A stretch of DNA of 64,000 nt from Acidithiobacillus sp. YTS05 (GCF_024396695.1 NZ_CP094359.1:992001-1056000), one strand, 5' to 3'. Counted from the first letter of the stretch, positions 55,447 to 64,000 are shown. Notes: generated by a model from the letters alone, not told the origin. Program-made: numbers and translations.

Positions 55447-56736
55447 GGTTGCAGGGCGGACGAAGGCCTGGGCGCCGGCGTATGTGGCGGCAGTGCCCAG
55501 TTCTTCTTCGATGCGCAGGAGCTGGTTGTACTTGGCGACACGCTCGCCGCGGCAGGGCGCACCGGATTTGAGGTGACCAGTGTCCAGCGCCACGGTGAGA
55601 TCGGCAATGAAATCGTCGGTGGTTTCCCCGGAACGATGCGAGACAAAGGCCCCCCAGCCATGGAACTGCGCCAGTCGGGCGGCGGCAAAGGTCTCGCTGA
55701 CGGTGCCGATCTGATTGAGCTTGATGAGCACGGAATTGGCAATGTCGTCTCTGATGCCGCGGGCGATGATCTCCGGGTTGGTGCAGAAGATGTCATCGCC
55801 CACCAGCTCGATGCGGCTGCCTAAGCGCGCGTTGAGCTGTTTCCACGATTCCCAGTCATCCTCGGCCAGACCATCTTCCAGCAGCACGATGGGATAGTCA
55901 TCCACCAGCTTCGCGTAATATTCGATCATTTCTTCGCTGCCGATGGCGCGTTCTTCGGTGTGCAGCTGGTACTTGCCGTCCCGATAGAATTCCGAAGAGG
56001 CCGGATCGATGGCAATGCCGCAATCCTTGCCCGGCACGAAACCGGCCTTTTCGATGGCAGCGAGGAGCAGGTCCAGTGTTTCATGGTTGGAGCGCACCGC
56101 TGGGGCAAAGCCGCCCTCGTCACCCACGCCAACGCTCAAATGTTTTTCGAGCAGCAGGCTCTGCAGGGCGTGATAGACCTCTGCCCCCCAGCGGATGGCC
56201 TCGCGGAAAGAGTCGGCGCCAAAAGGCACCAGCATGGTCTCCTGAAAATCTGCCCCCTGCCAATGGGCATGGACGCCGCCATTGAGGACGTTGAGGCAGG
56301 GCACCGGCAGGCGGGAGGCCGCGGGGCCGCCGAGATAGGCATAGAGAGGGAGGTCCTTGCTTTCGGCGGCGGCGCGGGCGCAGGCCAGGGACACGGCGAG
56401 CAGGGCATTGGCCCCGAGGCGCGACTTGTTGTTGGTACCGTCCAGGCCGAGCAGGGTGTCGTCAATCATCTTTTGGGCGCTCGCGTCCAGATCGATCAGA
56501 TTGGGAGCGATCTCTTCTTCGATGTGCTCGATGACCTTCCGCACCCCCTTGCCACCGAAGCGGTTGGGGTCCTGGTCACGCAGCTCCAGGGCCTCGCGGC
56601 TGCCGGTAGAGGCGCCGGAGGGCACTGCAGCCCGTCCCCGGCTGCCATCGCTCAGCAAGACTTCCGCTTCGACGGTGGGGTTGCCGCGGGAGTCGAGAAT
56701 TTCCCGGGCGATGATGTCTTCTATCAGGCTATCCAT
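55441..56736 (-). CDS. eno: Enolase
   Basis: A 431-aa glycolytic enzyme converting 2-phosphoglycerate to phosphoenolpyruvate. Start MDSLIEDIIAREILDSRGNPTVEAEV, HAHWQGADFQETMLVPFGA, VGDEGGFAP, LLEDGLAEDDW, SGETTDDFIADLTVA and KSGAPCRGERVAKYNQLL with the catalytic Lys/His region. ATG 56736 has AAGGAG upstream and overlaps the pyk stop by 8 bases. The long frame beyond it lies in pyk and is a shadow. Confidence 0.98.
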   Translation of the reverse strand: MDSLIEDIIAREILDSRGNPTVEAEVLLSDGSRGRAAVPSGASTGSREALELRDQDPNRFGGKGVRKVIEHIEEEIAPNLIDLDASAQKMIDDTLLGLDGTNNKSRLGANALLAVSLACARAAAESKDLPLYAYLGGPAASRLPVPCLNVLNGGVHAHWQGADFQETMLVPFGADSFREAIRWGAEVYHALQSLLLEKHLSVGVGDEGGFAPAVRSNHETLDLLLAAIEKAGFVPGKDCGIAIDPASSEFYRDGKYQLHTEERAIGSEEMIEYYAKLVDDYPIVLLEDGLAEDDWESWKQLNARLGSRIELVGDDIFCTNPEIIARGIRDDIANSVLIKLNQIGTVSETFAAARLAQFHGWGAFVSHRSGETTDDFIADLTVALDTGHLKSGAPCRGERVAKYNQLLRIEEELGTAATYAGAQAFVRPATR

Positions 56737-58189
56737 AGCTGTCTCCTTGCTGGTGCATTTGGGGTTCGAATATGGCGAGATCGATGATCTCCAATCTATT
56801 GGTGCCACCCGGATGGCCCAAGCTTGGACCCTGGGTGAGAATAATGTGCCCCTGTTGCCAGCCGTTGTCGCTGAGCCAATGGCGTATGGCACTTTCCCAA
56901 CTACCGGAGCCGGGGTCGAGGAAGATCGGATAGACCCCCGAGTAAAAGCACAGACGCTGGCAGGTTGCGGCATGACGGCTGGGGGCAAGGATCCAGGCCT
57001 GCGGCCGCAGGCCTGCAATTCGCGCCGCCGTGGCGCCGGTCTCGGTCGGCGTAACGATGAATAGGGGCTTGAGCATCGCTGTTGCCGAACGCACATCGCA
57101 GGCAATGACCGCTTCCACGGCCGCCTTCTCGCTCTTGCGGCAAGTCAGCTCGCGGGTGCTGAATCCCGAGCCTTCGATGTCGGCGGCGATGCGCGCCATC
57201 ATGCGCACGCTTTCGAGCGGATAGTTACCCATGGCCGATTCTTCCGAGAGCATTACCGCGTCGCTGCCATCGAGGATGGCGTTGGCGACATCATTTACCT
57301 CGGCGCGAGTGGGACGAGGGTTGTTGACCATCGACTCCAGCATCTGGGTCGCGGTGATGACCGCCTTGCCGGCAGCACGGGCGCGGTGAATGAGCTCCTT
57401 CTGCTGTCGGGCAATGCTCTGGATCGGGATCTCCACCCCCAGATCGCCGCGCGCCACCATGATCCCATCACAAGCCGCGAGAATTTCGGGCAGGTTGCGC
57501 AGGGCTCGCTGGCGCTCGATCTTGGCTACCAGAAATGGCTCATAACCCTGTTGTGCGGCAAGCGTCCGGGCCTGCTCCAGATCGGCTGCCGACTCGACAA
57601 AAGAAACGCTGATCCCATCCACCCCCAGCGGCAGAATGGCGCGCAACAAGTCTTGATCTTGCGCCGTGAGCGCACTGCCGGCGAGCAGCAAGCCGGGCAG
57701 ATTGACGCCCTTGTGGGAGCGCAACTCGCCCCCCACCACAACGCGGCAGTGCAGAATCCCCTGTTCTTCTGCATCGACGCGCAAATGCAGGAAGCCATCA
57801 GCGAGAAAGACGTCATCCCCCTTGCGCAAAGGGCGCGCCAGTTCCGGCAGTTCCAGCGGTAAATGATGTTGTCCCTGTTCTTCGTGGTAAGGCCCAGGTC
57901 CCAGGCGCAGGCGTTCGCCTTTTTTGAGCTGGAGGGGCTGCGGCAGGGTACCGATGCGGATCTTGGGGCCCGGCAAATCCGCGAGGATGGCTACCCGTTT
58001 TTCCACTCGCGTGCTGGCGCTGCGAATGCGCTGGATGCGTTCGGCATGTTCCGGGATGCTGCCGTGGGCGAGATTGATTCGGGCCACATCCATGCCGGCC
58101 CGCAGCATGGCCTCGAGGACCGCTATCCGGTCGGAGGCGGGGCCGATGGTGCAGACGATCTTGCTTTTCTGACGCGGTAGACGAGCCAT
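56729..58189 (-). CDS. pyk: Pyruvate kinase
   Basis: A 486-aa enzyme making pyruvate and ATP from phosphoenolpyruvate. KIVCTIGPASD and INLAHGS at the start, KIERQRALRNL, MVARGDLGVEIP, TATQMLESMVNNPRPTRAEVNDVANAILDGSDAVMLSEESA, and a regulatory C-domain. One point: INLAHGS has Ala where many enzymes have Ser-His, still within the family. It sits between aldolase (6 bases away) and eno (8-base overlap), so co-expression is certain. Confidence 0.97.
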   Translation of the reverse strand: MARLPRQKSKIVCTIGPASDRIAVLEAMLRAGMDVARINLAHGSIPEHAERIQRIRSASTRVEKRVAILADLPGPKIRIGTLPQPLQLKKGERLRLGPGPYHEEQGQHHLPLELPELARPLRKGDDVFLADGFLHLRVDAEEQGILHCRVVVGGELRSHKGVNLPGLLLAGSALTAQDQDLLRAILPLGVDGISVSFVESAADLEQARTLAAQQGYEPFLVAKIERQRALRNLPEILAACDGIMVARGDLGVEIPIQSIARQQKELIHRARAAGKAVITATQMLESMVNNPRPTRAEVNDVANAILDGSDAVMLSEESAMGNYPLESVRMMARIAADIEGSGFSTRELTCRKSEKAAVEAVIACDVRSATAMLKPLFIVTPTETGATAARIAGLRPQAWILAPSRHAATCQRLCFYSGVYPIFLDPGSGSWESAIRHWLSDNGWQQGHIILTQGPSLGHPGGTNRLEIIDLAIFEPQMHQQGDSYG

Positions 58190-58195
58190 GGGCGC

Positions 58196-59113
58196 TCAGT
58201 CCTCCTGCAACAATGCCAGGGCGTGTTCCAGGCCGCGATCCTCGACCACCAGGCTGTGAATGGCCCGACACAGGGCAACGGCCTCCTGTTGGCTGCGTTG
58301 ATGAACGTTGCGACCGGTGGCGCAGCCAGCGCTGTGTCCGTCACGCAATTGTGCGTCCAGACGACGGACGAAGTCCGCACTGCTGACTTCGGACCCCCCG
58401 GCACAGACCAGCTGCGTGCGTCCGGCAGCGGCAACCGCTTCACCCAACAGCTTGGCCTCTGCCTCGCCTTGCGCATTCAGCGGTGGGTTGACCTTGACGA
58501 AATCTGCGCCCAGGCAGGCGACCAGTCCTGCGGCACCGGCAATCAGATGGGGATCGTGTTCGCGTTTCCCCACCGCTCTTCCGCGCGGATAGGCCCAGAT
58601 CACCGCCAACAGTCCAAGCTGATGGGCGTCGTGGATGAGTTGTGCCGCCTCCGTCTGCATTTCCGCTTCAAATTCCGAGCCAGGATAGATGGTGTAGCCC
58701 ACGCCGACGATCGGAACGTCGACATGCTGCATGAACTCCTGGACCTGCGTCATGCTTTGCCATTGCCGGCTGCGGGGGTCGTGCTCGGCTCCGGGAAGCA
58801 GGTGGGTCTTGCTGTTGAGCTTGAGCAGGTAGGGAATTTCCGGGTAGTCGCCACCATACTGCGCCACCAGTCCCAGCTGGGTGGCGAAGCAGCCGATGGG
58901 TGCCTCGCTGGCAATACGGAAAAGATGTTCCGGGTCGGCGTCTGCGGCCGCGACGGTACTGCCCACGAAATCATCATTCAGATGTTCGACCTTCTGATCA
59001 CCCGCCATCAGGAACAGTCGGCCAGAACCTTGGGTAACCCGTTCGTAGTTTTCCTGCCAGCGTCGGCTGGCCTCCTTGCTGATACCAATGGGAGCTTTGC
59101 GTTGCGCTTGCAT
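58196..59113 (-). CDS. Class I fructose-bisphosphate aldolase, DhnA type
   Basis: A 305-aa TIM-barrel aldolase of the archaeal/DhnA (FbaB-like) family. MAGDQKVEHLNDDF near the N-terminus, IWAYPRGRAV, the Schiff-base Lys in ADFVKVNPPL, and AGGSEVSSADFVRRL. It cleaves fructose 1,6-bisphosphate without metal. ATG 59113 with AAAAGGAG upstream is the clear start. Position directly between the PfkB kinase and pyk supports the glycolytic assignment; transaldolase-like or other DhnA activities are less likely. Confidence 0.87.
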   Translation of the reverse strand: MQAQRKAPIGISKEASRRWQENYERVTQGSGRLFLMAGDQKVEHLNDDFVGSTVAAADADPEHLFRIASEAPIGCFATQLGLVAQYGGDYPEIPYLLKLNSKTHLLPGAEHDPRSRQWQSMTQVQEFMQHVDVPIVGVGYTIYPGSEFEAEMQTEAAQLIHDAHQLGLLAVIWAYPRGRAVGKREHDPHLIAGAAGLVACLGADFVKVNPPLNAQGEAEAKLLGEAVAAAGRTQLVCAGGSEVSSADFVRRLDAQLRDGHSAGCATGRNVHQRSQQEAVALCRAIHSLVVEDRGLEHALALLQED

Positions 59114-59126
59114 GGCGTTCTCCTTT

Positions 59127-60086
59127 TCAGGGTGCGAGATTCTCCACCTCAATCTGCCGCAGAAGTGGGTCGAGATCGTTGTGGGTGAAAATACCAGTGC
59201 CCGGTTGCGCGGCCGTGGCGCTGCCGCAGGCGACGGCAAGGCGCAGGGCCTCCTCCGGACGTTGCCCCTGGGCGAAGGCAGCGACCAGTCCGGCCACCAT
59301 CGAGTCGCCAGCGCCAACGGTGGAGCGCACTGCGATGCTTGGCGCATTGGCGAAAAAGTTCTGCTCGGATCCGATCAGTAGAGCGCCCTCGCCACCGAGG
59401 GAGACGCAGACCCAATCGATGTCCTGCTGTTGTACCTGGCGGGCCGCGGCGATCAGCTCCTGGCGAGTGCTCAGGCTCTTGCCGCTGAGCTGTCGCAGCT
59501 CGTAGCCGTTTGGCTTGATCAGAAACGGTTTGGCGGTGATGCCCCGGCGCAAGGCCTCGCCATGGGCGTCGAGTACGACCCTGGCCCCTTGCTGCCGCAG
59601 CTCTTCGATCAGCTGCGCATAAAAATCTGTTGGCACGCCCGGGGGCAAGGAGCCGGTCAGCACGGCGAAGCCGTTGTCGGCCAAGCTGCAAATCTTGCTG
59701 CGGACCTCCTCGAGAACCAGGGGGGAAAGCAGCGGACCCTGTGCCGTCACCTCGTACTGCACTGTTGGATCTTGTTGCAGCAGGGTGGCATTGATGCGCG
59801 TTTCGCCCATTACTTCCACACAATGGGGATCATCCAGACTGTGGCGCAACAGTGTTTGCAGGAGACGGCCCACATGCCCGGCGACCACGCAGCAACTATG
59901 GGCACAGACGAAAAGCTCCTTCAGGGCACGCGCAACATTGATGCCGTTGCCACCGGGATCGAAGCGGGTGCTGCTGGCGTGGGTCTTTTGGTCGGGGAGC
60001 AGCTGCGCAAATTCATAGCTGACGTCCACCGCCGGATTCAGGGTCAGGGTGGCGATCTTGGCGCAGGGAGCGCTTTCCGGATTCAT
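59127..60086 (-). CDS. PfkB-family sugar-phosphate kinase (1- or 6-phosphofructokinase)
   Basis: A 319-aa ribokinase-fold kinase: TLTLNPAVDVSYEF, FDPGGNGINVARALKEL, VLTGSLPPGVP, LIKPNGYEL, and the active site TVGAGDSMVAG with catalytic Asp. The family includes 1-phosphofructokinase (FruK), 6-phosphofructokinase 2 and tagatose-6-phosphate kinase. Next to a fructose-bisphosphate aldolase, a 6-phosphofructokinase role is most likely. ATG 60086 overlaps the phosphotransacetylase stop (ATGA). Confidence 0.88.
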   Translation of the reverse strand: MNPESAPCAKIATLTLNPAVDVSYEFAQLLPDQKTHASSTRFDPGGNGINVARALKELFVCAHSCCVVAGHVGRLLQTLLRHSLDDPHCVEVMGETRINATLLQQDPTVQYEVTAQGPLLSPLVLEEVRSKICSLADNGFAVLTGSLPPGVPTDFYAQLIEELRQQGARVVLDAHGEALRRGITAKPFLIKPNGYELRQLSGKSLSTRQELIAAARQVQQQDIDWVCVSLGGEGALLIGSEQNFFANAPSIAVRSTVGAGDSMVAGLVAAFAQGQRPEEALRLAVACGSATAAQPGTGIFTHNDLDPLLRQIEVENLAP

Positions 60087-61000
60087 TTGGATTTCTCGGC
60101 ATAATGCAGGAGGGCGGCGAGAGCGGCGGAAACCAGGCGTGCGCGCGGGGGATCGGCACGTGAGGTGAGGATGATCGGCACCTTGGCCCCCATGACGATA
60201 CCCGCCAGGCTGGCATGGGCCAGATATTCCAGATCCTTGGCGAGGATGTTGCCGGAAACCAGATCCGGCACGAGCAGGATATCCACCTCGCCAGCAACCG
60301 GGCTATGGATTCCCTTGACCTCAGCGGAGTGCGCGGAGATGGCATTATCGAAGGCCAAGGGCCCATCGACGATGGCATGCTGGATCTGCCCGCGCTCAGC
60401 CATTTTGGCCAGGCAGGCGGCATCGACGGTCGAAGCGATGGCGGGGTTTACGGTTTCCACTGCCGATAACGCCGCTGCCTTGGGCTGCTCGACGCCGAGA
60501 ATCCGGGCAAGATCGATGGCGTTTTGCAGAATCGCTGCCTTGCTGAGCAGGTCCGGGCTGATGTTGATCGCCGCATCGGTGATGAGCAGGGGTTTGTGGT
60601 AGCTTTCCAGTTCGGCGACAAAGATGTGTGACAAGCGGCGATCCGTGCGCAGTTTGGCGAGGATGGGATGGAGAAAGGCATCGCTGTGAATGTGGCCTTT
60701 CATGATGGCCGCCGCCTCGCCACGTTCGACCATCTGCACCGCCTCTGCCGCTGCTGCCTCACTGCTCGGCACGTCGACAATCCGAAACGACGGGCAGTTG
60801 CCGGTATCCTGCTCCAGACCCGTCAGTAACGCCCGGATCTGTTGCGCGTTACCCAGCAGGATGGGTTCGACGATACTCTGGGCGCGGGCAGCACAGGCCG
60901 CTTCCAGCACCTCCTTTTGTCCTGCATCCACGACTGCCACGGGAATGTCGTCGAGGGGCGCTACCTGCTGCAAGATCGCGTCAAAATGAGAAAACGGCAT
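60083..61000 (-). CDS. Phosphate acetyl/butyryltransferase
   Basis: A 305-aa PTA/PTB-family enzyme that interconverts acyl-CoA and acyl phosphate. Family blocks: AAIMKGHIHSDAFLHPIL, RRLSHIFVAELESYHKPLLITDAAINISPDLLSKAAILQNAI, VDGPLAFDNAIS, LVPDLVSGNILAKDLEYLAHASLAGIVMGAKVPIILTSRAD. The length excludes the long bacterial Pta with a CobB domain; it resembles the C-terminal domain of bifunctional enoyl-CoA hydratase/Pta and Ptb. No acetate kinase is adjacent. ATG 61000 with CGGAG six bases upstream. Confidence 0.88.
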   Translation of the reverse strand: MPFSHFDAILQQVAPLDDIPVAVVDAGQKEVLEAACAARAQSIVEPILLGNAQQIRALLTGLEQDTGNCPSFRIVDVPSSEAAAAEAVQMVERGEAAAIMKGHIHSDAFLHPILAKLRTDRRLSHIFVAELESYHKPLLITDAAINISPDLLSKAAILQNAIDLARILGVEQPKAAALSAVETVNPAIASTVDAACLAKMAERGQIQHAIVDGPLAFDNAISAHSAEVKGIHSPVAGEVDILLVPDLVSGNILAKDLEYLAHASLAGIVMGAKVPIILTSRADPPRARLVSAALAALLHYAEKSK

Positions 61001-61047
61001 GCGATTCTCCGATGTATTCACCAACAAATTCCTCCGATTTGAGCGTT

Positions 61048-62514
61048 TCAGCCTTCCAGCTGACGCGCGCGCAACGGCAGGCTCCCATGGTGCTCCTCCA
61101 AAGTCAGACCGTGGCCTTCCACGCGGAAAGTATAGGTCAAAATTCCGCCGAGCAGACTGAGCAGTGCCATCCCGAGCAAGAGCAGCCCAACGCCCAGGTC
61201 GCGTTGCAGTATAGGTAGTAGGAACACTGCCAGGGTCGCCCCGATTTTGGCGAAGGCAGCGGCAAAGCCTGAACCGAGCGCGCGGACCTGGGTGGGGTAC
61301 ATCTCGGTGGGGAGAATGAACGTGGTCGCATTGGGGCCGACGGTCATGGCGAAATTGTAGAGGGCGAAGCCCAGAAACAGCACGAAAAACGACCAGTGCG
61401 CCGTCGTGGCCCGCCAGAGCAGCAGTAAACCCAGGGTCATACCCAAAAAGCCCTGGATTTGCATCTGCATCCGCCCAAAACGGGGAACGAGCCAGAGGGC
61501 AGTCAAGGCGCCAGCGAGCAGCAGAAAATCCACCTCCGTCGTGTGCAGGGTGTTGATCCAGTCCTTTTGCCAAGTGGGCAGGCGCTCCGGCAAAACGCTC
61601 ATGGAAGCCAACAGGATCGGCGTGAACAGGCCGATCCCATAGGTAGCCATATCCATCAAGAACCACGGTAGGGTAACCAGCCAGGTGCGCCGACGATATT
61701 CCTTGGTGAACAATACCCGCCAGGCGGTGTTGGACCTGATCGGAATCTTGCTCACTGCATGGGTACGATTACCCAGCTCTCTGCCCATGCGCTGTAATTC
61801 GGTGCTGCGTTGCGGCGCGAAGCGGGCAAGCTCCGCGCTGGCGATCTGATTGCGGCCGTGCGCCATCAGCCAGCGTATGCTCTCTGGCAGTCGCCATCGG
61901 CCCAAAAAGTAGGGCAGGGCGAGGCCCGCCTGCCAGGCCATGAGCCAACGCCAGGTCGTACCGCTGCCGTGCATCAGCAGTAGTGCGACCCCAGCACTGA
62001 GCAGCATACCTAAGGGTTGCAGGGCCATGGATGCCGCCAGCATGCGTCCGCGATGGTTTTGCGGCATGAATTCGGAAATGTAGCTGCTACCCACCGGAAA
62101 ATCGCCGCCCACCGCAATCCCGAGAACGAGCTCACCCAGAATCAAAAGGATAGTGTTGGGCGTGAGACTGAGCCAGATCCCGGCAAGCAAAAGGCCGAGG
62201 GCATTGGCGATGAGCAAGGGGCGGCGGCCAAAGCGATCGGCTAGATGCCCGCTGAGCAAGGCACCGATGATCGTGCCCCCCATCAGGCTCGCCGCTGCCA
62301 GACCCGTGCTGCTCGGACTGAGATGAAAGGGGGCACGTAACAGTGGCAGGCTGATGCCGAGCACCATCATGCTCACACCACTCAACAAGGGACCGGCGGT
62401 CGCCAGCAGCCACAGGCGATAATGTCGCGGTGACAGGGGGGCCTGATCGAGGATCCCCGCCATGGCCTGATGGTGCGGATGGACTTTGGCGATGGCGCGT
62501 TCTTCTTTCATCAT
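61048..62514 (-). CDS. MFS transporter, sugar/organic-acid porter type
   Basis: A 488-aa protein with twelve predicted helices. Loop 2-3 GHLADRFGRRPLL, LVLGIAVGGDFPVGSSYISEF with PQNHRGRM (second-repeat signature ELIP-type), and the long central loop of about 60 residues (GRNQIASAELARFAPQ...). The family carries sugars, phosphate or organic acids with protons. Lying between Nramp and the sugar-catabolic genes, it may import a sugar or export an acid; substrate not shown. It is followed after 47 bases by the phosphotransacetylase gene. Confidence 0.86.
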   Translation of the reverse strand: MMKEERAIAKVHPHHQAMAGILDQAPLSPRHYRLWLLATAGPLLSGVSMMVLGISLPLLRAPFHLSPSSTGLAAASLMGGTIIGALLSGHLADRFGRRPLLIANALGLLLAGIWLSLTPNTILLILGELVLGIAVGGDFPVGSSYISEFMPQNHRGRMLAASMALQPLGMLLSAGVALLLMHGSGTTWRWLMAWQAGLALPYFLGRWRLPESIRWLMAHGRNQIASAELARFAPQRSTELQRMGRELGNRTHAVSKIPIRSNTAWRVLFTKEYRRRTWLVTLPWFLMDMATYGIGLFTPILLASMSVLPERLPTWQKDWINTLHTTEVDFLLLAGALTALWLVPRFGRMQMQIQGFLGMTLGLLLLWRATTAHWSFFVLFLGFALYNFAMTVGPNATTFILPTEMYPTQVRALGSGFAAAFAKIGATLAVFLLPILQRDLGVGLLLLGMALLSLLGGILTYTFRVEGHGLTLEEHHGSLPLRARQLEG

Positions 62515-62556
62515 GAAGGGAGCATACGGCGCACTCCCCTCGTCGGCAATGCGGGA

Positions 62557-63813
62557 CTAGAGGCCGGGAATGCTGGTGATGCCGCCGAAGAGCCCGAGTC
62601 CGGCACTGGCGCCGCCCAAGGCCAGAACCAGCCAGAAATACCAGCCGCGCAGCCGATGCTCGCCGGGGAGCGCCTTGACTGCCAGAGCAATCAGGAAGCC
62701 CAGTACCAGCGGGAGCAAGAGGGCGTTCATGACTTCCACCGCAATATCCAGGCTGACCAGGTTGGGAATGAAGATCACCGCGACGGCACCCGCCAGCAAG
62801 ACCAGGGTATAGATACCATAGAACCACGGCGCATCCTTGGGATGATACTCCAGGGAATGCTTGAAGCCGGTGACTTCGCCCCAGCCCCAGGCCGCCGCCA
62901 GGGTGGCAACGATGGCGGCAATCATGCCGGCGCCAATGATGCCCAGAGAGAACACAATATGCCCCCAAACCGTGCCGAGGAAGGGCGTAATCGCCTCTGA
63001 TAGCTGCTGTACGGTATTTAGCGGAGCATTGGGGTTGGACAGACCGATGGTGGCGGCGGTGGCGATCAGTACAGCGGCCATGATCAACTGCGTAATCACC
63101 GAACCAATGGCGGTATCCCAGCGAGCATGGGGATAATCTGCCGGACGCAACCCCTTGTCGGCAACCGCCGATTGCTGGTAGAAGATCATCCAGGGCATGA
63201 TGACGGCGCCGATGTTCGCCGCCACCAGCATCATGTAGTTGTGGTTGCCGAGCTCTACCTGGGTCAGACCGTGCAGCAGGCTCCCCATATCCGGATGGGC
63301 GGCCCAGGCGATGCCAAAAAAGACCACCTCAAAGGCCCCAAAAATCAGCGCGATTCGTTCTACCCGACGGTACGACCCAGTAATCACGATCAACCACAGT
63401 GCGCTGGCACCCAGGACCACTCCCAATGCCCGCGGCAGGCCGAACAGTTCACTCACTCCTGCCAGACCGGAAAATTCCGTGAGTAGGGCCCCAGCGCTGG
63501 CAATGCTCAGTCCGGTTACGGAAACGTAAGCCCAGTGCTTGCCGAAAGTCTCGCTGATCAATTCTCCATGGCCCTTGCCGGTGAAGATGCCGAGTCGTAC
63601 CGTCAACTCTTGCACCACATAGAGGATGGGCATTAGCACAAGCTGTAAAAGCAGCAGACGATAGCCCCATTGCGCGCCACTCTGCGCCGCCGTGATGACG
63701 CTGCCGACATCGGTGTCCGCCAGCATGACCACCAGCCCGGGCCCGAGCACCGCAAGAAAGGTGCCCAATCGATGTCTTTTGGGGAAGCCAAGACCGCTCT
63801 GCACGGCTGCCAT
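62557..63813 (-). CDS. Nramp-family divalent metal transporter, non-canonical motif variant
   Basis: A 418-aa membrane protein with about eleven helices. Aligned by eye with known Nramps, helix 1 reads ADTDVGS (D35-V-G-S38) where canonical members have DPGN, and helix 6 reads MPWM (206-209) where they have MPH. The metal-coordinating Asp and Met are kept, while Pro, Asn and His are replaced. It may import iron or manganese by proton symport, or a different ion. ATG 63813 with GAGG upstream. Fur-like control is suggested by the site at its promoter. Confidence 0.88.
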   Translation of the reverse strand: MAAVQSGLGFPKRHRLGTFLAVLGPGLVVMLADTDVGSVITAAQSGAQWGYRLLLLQLVLMPILYVVQELTVRLGIFTGKGHGELISETFGKHWAYVSVTGLSIASAGALLTEFSGLAGVSELFGLPRALGVVLGASALWLIVITGSYRRVERIALIFGAFEVVFFGIAWAAHPDMGSLLHGLTQVELGNHNYMMLVAANIGAVIMPWMIFYQQSAVADKGLRPADYPHARWDTAIGSVITQLIMAAVLIATAATIGLSNPNAPLNTVQQLSEAITPFLGTVWGHIVFSLGIIGAGMIAAIVATLAAAWGWGEVTGFKHSLEYHPKDAPWFYGIYTLVLLAGAVAVIFIPNLVSLDIAVEVMNALLLPLVLGFLIALAVKALPGEHRLRGWYFWLVLALGGASAGLGLFGGITSIPGL

Positions 63814-63842
63814 GTTCTGCGGACCTCTTCTTTCGTAGAAAT

Positions 63843-63881
63843 GATAACGCGAATGATTATCAAACCGACAAAAAAAGTCAA
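63843..63881 (-). promoter_or_regulatory. Promoter of Nramp gene with Fur-like box
   Basis: GATAACGCGAATGATTATC (63843-63861) matches the Fur consensus at 15 of 19 positions. It overlaps the -10 region of a minus-strand promoter with -35 TTGACT at 63881-63876. Fur with iron bound would block RNA polymerase here. Confidence 0.65.
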
Positions 63882-63905
63882 CCCCTGCTTGCAGTACTCC
63901 CATCG

Positions 63906-64000
63906 TTACGGAAGAGCCGTAGACTCGGGGTTTGCGTCTTTCGTCAACAGGCCGTTACCCTCTTTCTCCAGTGACGCCGGTTTCAGTTCTGCACCCCAGA
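63906..64000 (-). CDS. C-terminal end of a gene entering from the right edge
   Basis: One minus-strand frame stays open from the edge to TAA 63906-63908: 30 codons reading ...GAELKPASLEKEGNGLLTKDA... with GC-rich third positions like the neighbours. The other two minus frames stop early. Too short to identify. The Nramp gene begins 92 bases downstream on the same strand. Confidence 0.35.
   Translation of the reverse strand, partial: WGAELKPASLEKEGNGLLTKDANPESTALP

Overview
The window is a gene-dense bacterial chromosome segment of roughly 60% GC with a gammaproteobacterial-style gene repertoire. I read it as a chemolithotrophic acidophile of the Acidithiobacillus group (class Acidithiobacillia). 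This is inferred from the GC content and the mix of conserved operons, and no single gene proves it. I see no phage, insertion sequence or CRISPR array. It looks like core chromosome with small accessory insertions.

Left part (1-18.9 kb). A secreted protein is cut by the left edge, followed by a FIST sensor protein, cydDC (thiol exporter for cytochrome bd assembly), ygfZ/ygfX/nadB, and the envelope-stress operon rpoE-rseA-degP, then lepA-lepB-DUF4845. Next come tRNA-Gly and tRNA-Cys, thiS-thiG, an unknown 192-aa protein, mpl (murein recycling) and ubiX.

Middle (18.9-28.4 kb, minus strand). A long train of overlapping genes holds an Att-type ABC exporter (ATPase, fused permease, lipocalin-like protein), two unknown small proteins flanking an E1-like (MoeB/ThiF) enzyme, an EEP-family nuclease/phosphatase, and mlaE-mlaF (outer-membrane lipid asymmetry). 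Upstream of it lie a CPXCG zinc protein and a membrane protein with its own promoter.

28.6-42.3 kb. groES-groEL has a perfect CIRCE element. Two divergent paralogous PilZ proteins flank a hexanucleotide tandem repeat and are followed by pilC. Then come gluQ, thiL, a cinA-like gene with an unusual N-terminus, recA-recX, alaS and a His/Pro/Gly/Tyr-rich secreted protein.

42.4-51.4 kb. An ECF sigma / RskA-type anti-sigma / Tat-exported ferritin-like operon begins with a probable 9-codon leader peptide. It is followed by a Bcr/CflA exporter, a DUF4168 protein behind a possible FNR site, acs, an L,D-transpeptidase, a small zinc-ribbon protein, an exonuclease-GIY-YIG fusion and tRNA-Ala.

51.4-64 kb. 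This is a central-carbon block: alpha-glucan phosphorylase, a dihydrolipoamide-dehydrogenase-like flavoprotein, then on the minus strand Nramp, an MFS transporter, phosphotransacetylase, a PfkB sugar kinase, DhnA-type aldolase, pyk and eno. Together these could turn stored glucan into pyruvate and acetyl-CoA. The Nramp gene has a Fur-like site over its promoter and non-canonical metal-site motifs.

I did not find a clearly new defence or mobile system. The strongest candidates for something undescribed are the leader-peptide control of the ECF sigma gene, the E1-like enzyme with unknown overlapping partners, the paired PilZ genes around a hexanucleotide repeat, and the Nramp variant.
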